Part shown: in pieces, positions 57,521-64,000 of the stretch
Numbering within the stretch: position 1 is the stretch's first letter
Layout of the letters: every line of letters begins with the position of its first letter
Source of the DNA: Anisodus tanguticus
Lineage: Eukaryota > Streptophyta > Magnoliopsida > Solanales > Solanaceae
Length of the DNA: 64,000 nt
Direction: 5' to 3'
Assembly: GCA_034509755.1 (NCBI GenBank)
Contig: CM067547.1
Span: 49,440,859 to 49,504,858, forward strand
The notes under the pieces: model-generated
Told to the model about the DNA's origin: nothing
Databases searched by the model: none
What the model saw: only the letters and a program-made list of their open reading frames with translations
Program-made: the position numbers and the translations under genes

Positions 57521-58125
57521 AAAATAGTACCGATGTTTATGCCAGAAGTTCCGAAATATCAACGTTGCGTTAGCTCTATAATTGGGGTATGAAGCCCCTT
57601 TTTTTTATCTCTATGATTATGTGTCTGTCTTATTTGTTATTATGTTACTCATCACTCCTAAATACTCGTTTAAAATTTGGAAAGGAAGCTAAAGATCTTA
57701 TCTTTATTTAGTACGTGTGGCATTCACTTTCAAGACTGAGTAGTTCTTTCTGCTAATTCATGTCGGTAAATTAAAACAATATTTAAGATTAAAATTAAGC
57801 TAATGATTTTCCTTTTTATTATTGTTACGTACAAAAGAACTAGCTAGAGATAATACTAATATTAATTAAACCTAAGCAAATACAAGTCTGATATAATTAG
57901 TAATTACATACGAAATATCTCTTACATCTCTTGATAAGTCGTCGTAGGTAGATCTATTTTTACTCCAGCGATACAACTTTTGTACAATAAAATAGTCGTC
58001 TAGCAAATTTTTCCAAATCAAGGTAACAATATTTTGTAATCCCATCTCTCAATTTCTGCATTAAAATTTTCTAAGTTTTGCCAAAATACGAGGATTAAAA
58101 CTAGAACCCTAAAATAAAATCGTTA
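57521..58125. other. AT-rich spacer before the tandem segmental duplication
   Basis: No gene or recognisable repeat seen. Confidence 0.4.
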
Positions 58126-58391
58126 AAATTTCAAGATTATAGAATTTAACCTAAAATACCGACCCTAATAACCCAAAGAAAAAGCGTTAAAACTAGAACC
58201 CAAAATAAGAACATTAAAATTCCAACATTAGAGAATTATAACATTAAATACACGACCCTAATAACATTAACACTAAAGTATTATAATACTGAGCTGAAAT
58301 CTTACCCCAAAAAAAAAAAGAACTGAGCAGAAATTTAACACTAATGAAAATTCTAGCACTACAAAGCAAACAAAGTAGAAATTAAGCCCTT

Positions 58392-58464
58392 CGCTGTCTG
58401 TGGGAATCGAACCCACGACCACATGCTTAAAAGCCATGCCCTCTACCAGCTGAGCTAAGACGGC
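58392..58464 (-). pseudogene. Decayed tRNA-Lys(UUU) copy
   Basis: 73 nt, same frame and anticodon TTT as the copy at 60872-60944. It has three changes, all in stems: one in the acceptor 3' arm (AGACAGC for AGACGGC), one in the D-stem 3' arm (GAGG for GAGC) and one in the anticodon stem (GCATG for CCATG). Each breaks a pair. A-box and B-box (GGTTCGATTCC) remain. Probably not functional or poorly so. Confidence 0.8.
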
Positions 58465-58975
58465 ATACATTAAGCGTATTTTAAATTAATAATTAAACAA
58501 CCCCTTACTACTTTCTTAAATGCTTGAGAATTCTAAAAATAGAAGAGCATAAACTTTTAACTATGGTCGTCTCAGATCCCTTCTTTATATATTTTTTTTC
58601 ACTTAGCTTAGTTTATGATTAGAGTGTCCACTTATTCTTATTAACTACTGATAGTAATAATGATTAAAAAAAATATTGCCAATTTTTGTCTACTTATTCT
58701 GTTTGTTAGGTCTCAAAAAAACATTTTGAAATTGAGATAAAATGTATCATGTACCTATAAAAAAGGACCTTATTTTATAAAGATACTGAAATGATTTAAG
58801 GTGGGTAAGCAAATATTTGAGAAGCAGCCCAAGTAAATCTCAAGCCAAACTGGACCTGTTGTAAGTTGCAATAGTTATAATGTTTGGGCTTTTATAGTTT
58901 GTATGTAGGCCTTTCTTTAAATTTGTTGTACTTATGGGTAAAGTAGAAATGATACCATGTAGCCACTTTCAGCAT

Positions 58976-59065
58976 AAACAACATACCCAGGAAAATTCAC
59001 AACGTGGAATCTGTAGAGGGTAAAATGTACATAGACCTTACTTCTACACAGTATCCTTATTTAAT
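58976..59065 (-). mobile_element. LINE/SINE 3'-tail fragment (left unit)
   Basis: AACAACATACCCAGGAAAAT..GTGGAATCTGTAGAGGGTAA..TACATAGACCTTACTTCTACAC is the reversed 3' end shared by the RTE LINE and Au/TS-like SINEs. Its duplicate is at about 61470-61555. Confidence 0.65.
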
Positions 59066-59312
59066 ATGTGTTGATACTTCTCCTTTTTCTTCTTCTAACC
59101 TTCGGGTTTGAAGTTGATTCTGAGACAATGCTAAATTAAAAAAAAAATTGTAAATTACAATTATTCTTTTATTAGGGGATCCTAAAAGAGACTATTTGTG
59201 GTGAAAGTAGGAAGTTATAGATTTATAAAAAGTAGAATTTGTAGTCTTAATAATAAAATATGTGATCTGCTACATTAGTAAAAATGGTATGATAATGTCA
59301 AATTGCTATCAT

Positions 59313-60003
59313 ATTCCTATTCTACTCCTAAAATCCTATTCTATTTGGACACTAACTATACAATTATGGTAATACAATTATGGTAAGTATACAATAATAA
59401 TTACAACCAAACACTACCTAAATTATAGCCCAAAACGTGGGCTGACTTATGTGCAAACCCGAGACACCAACAATAGACAATATACATACGATATACGTGT
59501 GTATATGGTTTATATTGTATGTATATTTTAACACACCCTGCAGTGATAGCGGGCAGTCTTCGTACGCTGAGATTGTCCCTAAAATCTTCAAAAAGGACCG
59601 AGGGAAGACACTTTGTAAAGATGTCTGCAATTTGATACCTGGAAGGGACATGGCAGACGCGTACTTGTCCACGAGCTACCTTTTCGCGAACAAAGTGAAT
59701 ATCCATCTCTATATGCTTGGTGCGCTGGTGTTGAACATGATTACCAGAAAGGTAGATGGCACCCACATTATCACAATAAACCAAGGTAGCTTTCTGAGTA
59801 GGACAATGAATCTCTAAAAGAAGATTTCGTAACCAACATGATTCAGAGACCACATTGGCCATCCCTCGATACTCGACCTCTGCACTAGAGCGTGATAAAG
59901 TCGACTGACGCTTCGCAGACCATGAGACCAAGTTATTATCAAGAAACATACAATAGACAATAATATACATGTGTATACGATGTATATCGTATGTATATTT
60001 AAC
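59313..60003 (-). mobile_element. copia deletion derivative: LTR-RNase H-LTR start (left unit)
   Basis: On the minus strand: a 54-bp LTR start (TGTTAAATATACATACG, from 60003) fused directly to the middle of RNase H, then the RNase H end, PPT and the 3' LTR (from about 59533, TGTTAAAATATACATAC) to about 59313. One uninterrupted 225-codon frame (60078-59401) crosses the RNase H (SRSSAEVEYRGMANVVSESC, YLSGNHVQHQRTKHIEMDIH, YQIADIFTKCLP). RNase H text is near that of the 26802-31877 element; LTRs differ. Confidence 0.85.
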
Positions 60004-60190
60004 AAATACTAGTAGGAGGTAAAATAGAAAGAAAAAAAAAAGGAATTGAATGAGAGGAAAACAGATCATGCGATTCATGAAAAGTTAAAATGTATATACT
60101 GGTGCTGAGTGTTGGTAACTTGAGTGGGCTGGTTATTCTTTGATTCATTAGATTGATTTGGCGTGAATTTTTTGATTTTCTTGGACCACT

Positions 60191-60522
60191 GGTAGGGCTG
60201 TGTATGGATCGGATTGGATTTGAAATTATCGGTTTTATGTTTCAATTTTCGAATTTCACAATGTGTAATTCGAATCCCATTTAAATACGCTTGGATTGAA
60301 TTAGATTTTTAAAGTTCGGTTTGAGATTAATCAATTTGGATAAATTCTTCATTGCTATAGAACCATTTAAATAAAGTATATAACACAAGCAATGAAACTA
60401 TTATGAAAGAAATGCAACAAAAGCATTAATAAGGTTCTACGAATTAACAAGTACAGCATAGTAAAATCATGTCATGTACATAACATATACTAGTAATAAT
60501 GACAACAAACAAATAATCTAAA
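60191..60522. mobile_element. hAT-like element, left part only (left unit)
   Basis: Starts TAGGGCTGTGTATGGATCGGATTGG after GACCACTGG. The same element runs from about 62592 to the far end ACGCACACCCTA at about 63629 in the right unit, where it is followed by GACCACTCC. This left copy is cut at the duplication joint. Confidence 0.7.
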
Positions 60523-60871
60523 AAGTAGTAACTTAAAATTTCAAAATTATAGAATTTAACCTAAAATACCGACCCTAATAACCCAAAGAAAAAGCGTTAA
60601 AACTAGAACCCAAAATAAGAACATTAAAATTCCAACATTAGAGAATTATAATATTAAATACACGACCCTAATAACATTAACACTAAAGCAGTATATTACT
60701 GAGCTGAAATCTTACCCAAAAAAAAAAAAAAAAAAAAAAACTGAGCAGAAGTTTAACACTAATGAAAAATTCTAGCACAATTAGATGACCCACTCATGAA
60801 ATTTTTATTAATCAGCTGGGGCAAATCAGACTCTTATAAAATAAGGACGATAAATTTGAAATTAAGCCCTT

Positions 60872-60944
60872 CGCCGTCTGTGGGAATCGAACCCACGACC
60901 ACATGGTTAAAAGCCATGCGCTCTACCAGCTGAGCTAAGACGGC
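60872..60944 (-). tRNA. tRNA-Lys(UUU)
   Basis: Minus-strand 73-nt cloverleaf starting GCCGTCTTAGCTCAGCTGGT. The acceptor stem GCCGTCT pairs with AGACGGC, discriminator G. D-stem GCTC/GAGC, anticodon stem CATGG/CCATG around CTTTTAA (anticodon TTT), T-arm GTGGG TTCGATT CCCAC. All stems pair. No CCA is encoded and no intron, as for plant nuclear tRNA genes. An oligo-T (TTTT) lies about 31 nt downstream. It is the intact member of the duplicated pair. Confidence 0.96.
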
Positions 60945-61737
60945 ATACATTAAGCATTTTTTTTAATTATTAATTAAACAACCCCTTACTACTTTCTTAA
61001 ATGAAAAATAGAAGAGCATAAACTTTTAAGTTTTAACTTTTAACTATGGTCGTCTCAGATCCCTTCTTTATATATTTTTTTTCACTTAACTTAGTTTATG
61101 ATTTGAGTTTGAATGAAGAGTGTCCACTTATTCTTATTAACTACTAATAGTAATAATTATAACAAAAATATTGCGAATTTTTGTCTACTTATTCTGTTTG
61201 TTAGGTCTCAAAAAACATTTTGAAATTGAGATAAAATGTATCATGTACTATAAAAAAGGACATTATTTTATAAAGATACTGAAATGATTTAAGGTGGGTA
61301 AACAAATATTTGAAAAGCAACCCAAGTAAATCTCAAGCCAAACTGGACCTGTTGTAAGTTGCAGTAGTTATAATGTTTGGGCTTTTATAGTTTGTATGTA
61401 GGCCTTTCTTTAAATTTGTTGTACTTATGGATAAAGTAGAAATGATACCATGTAACCACTTTCATCATAAACAACATTCTCAGTGAAATCCCACAATGTG
61501 GAATCTGGTGAGGGTAAAGTGTACACAGATCTTACCTCTACACAGTATACTTATTTAAAAGTGTATCCAAATTTTACAAATTATTTAAAGTCAGTTTTGA
61601 CAAACATCATACTATTAATAGTGTTGATACTTCTCTTTTTTCTTCTTCTAATCTTCGGGTTTGAAGTTGATTCTGAGACGATGCTAAATTAGGGGGAAAA
61701 ATTGTAAATTACAATTATTCTTTTATTAGGGGATCAT

Positions 61738-62413
61738 ATTCCTATTCTACTCCTAAAACCCTATTCTATTTGGACACTAACTATACAACTATGGTAATAC
61801 AATTATGGTAAATGTACAATAATAATTACAACCAAACACTACCTAAATTATAGCCCAAAACGTGGGCTGACTTATGTACAAACCCGAGACACAAACAATA
61901 GACAATATACATACGATATACATGTGTATACGGTGTATATTGTATGTATATTTAACACACCCCCGCAGTGATAGCGGGCGGTCTTCGTACGCTGAGACTG
62001 TCCCTAAAATCTTCAAAAAGGACCGAGGGAAGACCATTTGTAAAGGTGTCTACAATTTGATACCTGGAAGGGACATGGCAGACGCGTACTTGTCCACGAG
62101 CTACCTTTTCGCGAACAAAGTGAATATCCATCTCTATATGCTTGGTGCGCTGGTGTTTAACAGGATTACCAGAAAGGTAGATGACACTCACATTATCACA
62201 ATAAACCAAGGTAGCTTTCTGAATAGGACAATGAAGTTTTTCGTAACCAACATGATTCAGAGACCACATTGGTCACCCATCGATACTCGGCCTCTGCACT
62301 AGAGCGTGATAAAGTCAACTGATGCTTCGCAGACCATGAGACCAAGTTATTATCAAAAAACAAGACAATATACATACATGTGTATACGGTGTATATCGTA
62401 TGTATATTTAACA
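61738..62413 (-). mobile_element. copia deletion derivative (right unit)
   Basis: Right-hand duplicate of 59313-60003. It shows the same fusion of LTR start to RNase H. Here RNase H is frameshifted near 62240-62265 (WSLNHVGYEKLHCPIQKATL) and lacks a few codons, so no long open frame remains. Confidence 0.83.
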
Positions 62414-62591
62414 AATACTAGTAGGAAGTAAAATAGGGGGGAGGAATTGAATGAGAGGAAAACAGATCATGCGATTCATGAAAAGTTAAAATGTATATAC
62501 TGGTGCTGAGTGTTGGTAACTTGAGTGGGTGGTTATTCTTTGATTCATTAGATTGATTTGGCGTGAATTTTTTGATTTTCTTGGACCTTTG

Positions 62592-63629
62592 GTAAATTTG
62601 TGTATGGATCGGATTGGATTTGAAATTATCGGTTTTATGTTTCAATTTTCGAATTTCACAATGTGTAATTCGAATCCCATTTAAATACGCTTGGATTGAA
62701 TTAGATTTTTAAAGTTCGGTTTGAGATTAATCAATTTGGATAAATTCTTCATTGCTATAGAACCATTTAAATAAAGTATATAACACAAGCAATGAAACTA
62801 TTATGAAAGAAATGCAACAAAAGCATTAATAAGGTTCTACGAATTAACAAGTACAGCATAGTAAAATCATGTCATGTACATAACATATACTAGTAATAAT
62901 GACAACAAACAATCCAAAGGGGTCAGCTTGCTGGCAGGGAGTCAAGTTTGCGGCCTTAGGGTCGCAAGTTCGATTCCCCCCTAAGGATATCGTCCTCCGG
63001 GGCACATACATGTGGTAAAAGCCTGGGCGCTAAAAGCCGCGCGGGCATGTTGCAGTGTGGGTTCGGTCTCCGCCAAGCTTTAGGGATGGGGCTTGTGGGG
63101 GGGTCAACCTTGTAGCATTGATCCGTTGGACGCAAGCGAGACACCGACCATGTGTGCATATCCCGCGATTTACCTGGTGGTGGGGTCTTTGAAGGACCGG
63201 TCCCATCACCTCCAGGAGCCTAGTACCAGTACTTGTGCAGGTACTAGCGATATGGGGGTACTAAGGCCACCCCGAGACCTGGATTATCAAAAAAAAAAAA
63301 AAAAAAAAAAATAATGACAACAAACAAATAATCTAACCAACTATATTGGGCTTAGTAAATGTATTGAATAATATGAGTTGATGTCTAATGAGTTGGTATA
63401 TTGGACATATAGTAATGCACTAGCATAACAGATAGCTGGGTGGTGGAGCTAAATATAAAGTATAAAAAGTTTAAATTTTTGGATATCTAAAAAATCTGAA
63501 ATTTTAAATTCAAAAATTTTAAAATTAAATCCGTAATCTGCTTTATAATAAAAAAAATTAAAATTAAAATTCAAAAATATACGATCTTTCAATTTGAATT
63601 TCAAATTTATTCAAACTACGCACACCCTA
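62592..63629. mobile_element. hAT-like element interrupted by a SINE (right unit)
   Basis: Left boundary about 62592 (TIR eroded), right boundary ACTACGCACACCCTA near 63629, mirroring TAGGGCTGTGTATGG of the left-unit copy. Sub-termini carry ATTCGAA/TTTGAATTT words in both orientations. Flanks in the better preserved positions (left of 60191, right of 63629) read ACCACTGG and ACCACTCC, a near-perfect 8-bp TSD. No transposase. Confidence 0.65.
62913..63309 (+). mobile_element. Young SINE with 18-bp TSD and poly(A) tail
   Basis: AATAATGACAACAAACAA flanks it at 62895-62912 and 63310-63327. The head reads GGGGTCAGCTTGCTGGCAGG (A-box region) and GGTCGCAAGTTCGATTCCCC (B-box), so it is tRNA-derived. 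The tail is about 20 A. GC content is far higher than its surroundings. The empty site is preserved at about 60495-60520 in the left duplication unit. Confidence 0.9.
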
Positions 63630-64000
63630 GACCACTCCCAAGTTATAGCCCATCTTTTGCATAATAAATTAGGGGTGAGCGGGTCGGGTACCCTAACATT
63701 TTTTAACTACCCGGACCCTACCCGATAAAAGATCGGTTCCTAAATTTACTACCCGGAACCTACCCGTAGCAATCATTACCCGGAACCTACCCGGACCCGC
63801 AGGGTCCGGGTAGGTTCCCGGCACTTCTGTAAATAAAAAACACAAATTAAGCAACAATTTTTAAGCCTATGAGAATAAAAAAGAGTTCTAAAATAATTTC
63901 ATCAAGTAGTTTTTTAGCCTGCAATCAGAATTTTTAGTATCCTTATAAGAAGTTTTAGAAAACTTATTCATTGTAGAAAAGTTAATTCTGTAACCAAAAC
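63328..64000. other. Rest of hAT-like element and start of a GGGTA-rich repeat
   Basis: 63328-63629 is the right arm of the hAT-like element. From about 63671 GGGGTGAGCGGGTCGGGTACC is followed by repeated TACCCGGAACCTACCCG / GGGTCCGGGTAGG words to about 63825, which looks like the sub-terminal array of another non-autonomous hAT element running off the window. No gene. Confidence 0.5.

Larger units (their letters stand above)
58126..60536. repeat. Segmental tandem duplication, left unit (about 2.4 kb)
   Basis: Matches 60537-62912 in order. The shared series is: TAGAATTTAACCTAAAATACCG, poly-A tract, tRNA-Lys, AACCCCTTACTACTTTCTTA, LINE/SINE tail, copia LTR/RNase H derivative, GAGAGGAAAACAGATCATGC, and the left part of a hAT-like element to ACAACAAACAAATAATC. 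tRNA-to-tRNA spacing is 2480 bp. The left unit keeps about 130 bp (59180-59312) absent from the right one. Confidence 0.9.
60537..62912. repeat. Segmental tandem duplication, right unit
   Basis: Second copy of 58126-60536. Contains the intact tRNA-Lys, a 21-A run near 60719-60740 (11 A in the left unit), the LINE/SINE tail, the copia derivative 61738-62413 and a hAT-like element whose left TIR is mutated (TAAATTTGTGTATGG). It extends past the left unit's end into the rest of the hAT-like element, interrupted by a SINE. Confidence 0.9.

Noticed and set aside
59401..60078. 225-codon open frame as a host gene
   Set aside because: It is copia RNase H read into LTR sequence; the right-hand duplicate is frameshifted, so no sign of host selection.
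1..64000. A previously undescribed multi-gene biological system
   Set aside because: Only two intact protein genes and one intact tRNA gene are present, far apart and unrelated; everything else reads as mobile-element sequence or noncoding DNA.

Overview
The window is AT-rich, gene-poor nuclear DNA from a flowering plant, most likely a member of the Solanaceae. The evidence is spliced plant genes (a FRIGIDA-like gene and a DUF538 gene), a nuclear-type tRNA-Lys(UUU), plant Ty1/copia, RTE and L1 elements, and SINE, TRIM and MITE types that I associate with Solanaceae. I cannot name the species from sequence alone.

Genes. At the left end is a complete three-exon FRIGIDA-like gene (FRL3 type, 540 codons, 230-4453), with MITEs in both introns. 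At 6251-6711 is a broken ferredoxin-like gene carrying two frameshifts and one stop, followed by a two-copy tandem repeat that starts at its ancestral stop codon. At 41192-43106 is a two-exon DUF538 gene encoding a small protein with a signal peptide. tRNA-Lys(UUU) occurs twice on the minus strand: intact at 60872-60944 and decayed at 58392-58464.

Mobile DNA makes up most of the rest. A 5'-truncated RTE-type LINE (8834-9942) has an 18-bp target duplication, and an L1 fragment lies near 11560-11960. Five Ty1/copia units follow. (1) A rearranged composite at 14090-19026 has inverted halves and TRIM pieces. (2) 19741-24126 is a minus-strand copy lacking gag. (3) 26802-31877 is on the minus strand with TSD tatac. 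(4) 35359-40332 is on the plus strand. (5) 50213-54978 is on the plus strand with TSD atatg and LTRs that begin TA. It is nested in an older, apparently noncoding LTR element at 49000-57520. None of the copia copies has an intact polyprotein. Two non-autonomous hAT elements of one family (33832-34791 and 45440-46240) each keep a perfect 8-bp target duplication. Several SINEs, a Stowaway-like MITE and a CACTA-type MITE are also present.

The right end (about 58126-63330) is a 2.4-kb tandem segmental duplication. It carries the two tRNA-Lys copies, a LINE/SINE tail, a copia deletion derivative and part of a hAT-like element. A later SINE insertion hit only the right copy, so the left copy preserves the empty site and the order of events can be read. 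I found no evidence of a new multi-gene system. The most unusual structures are the inverted copia/TRIM composite, the layered tRNA-Lys duplication and the ferredoxin pseudogene with its tandem tail.
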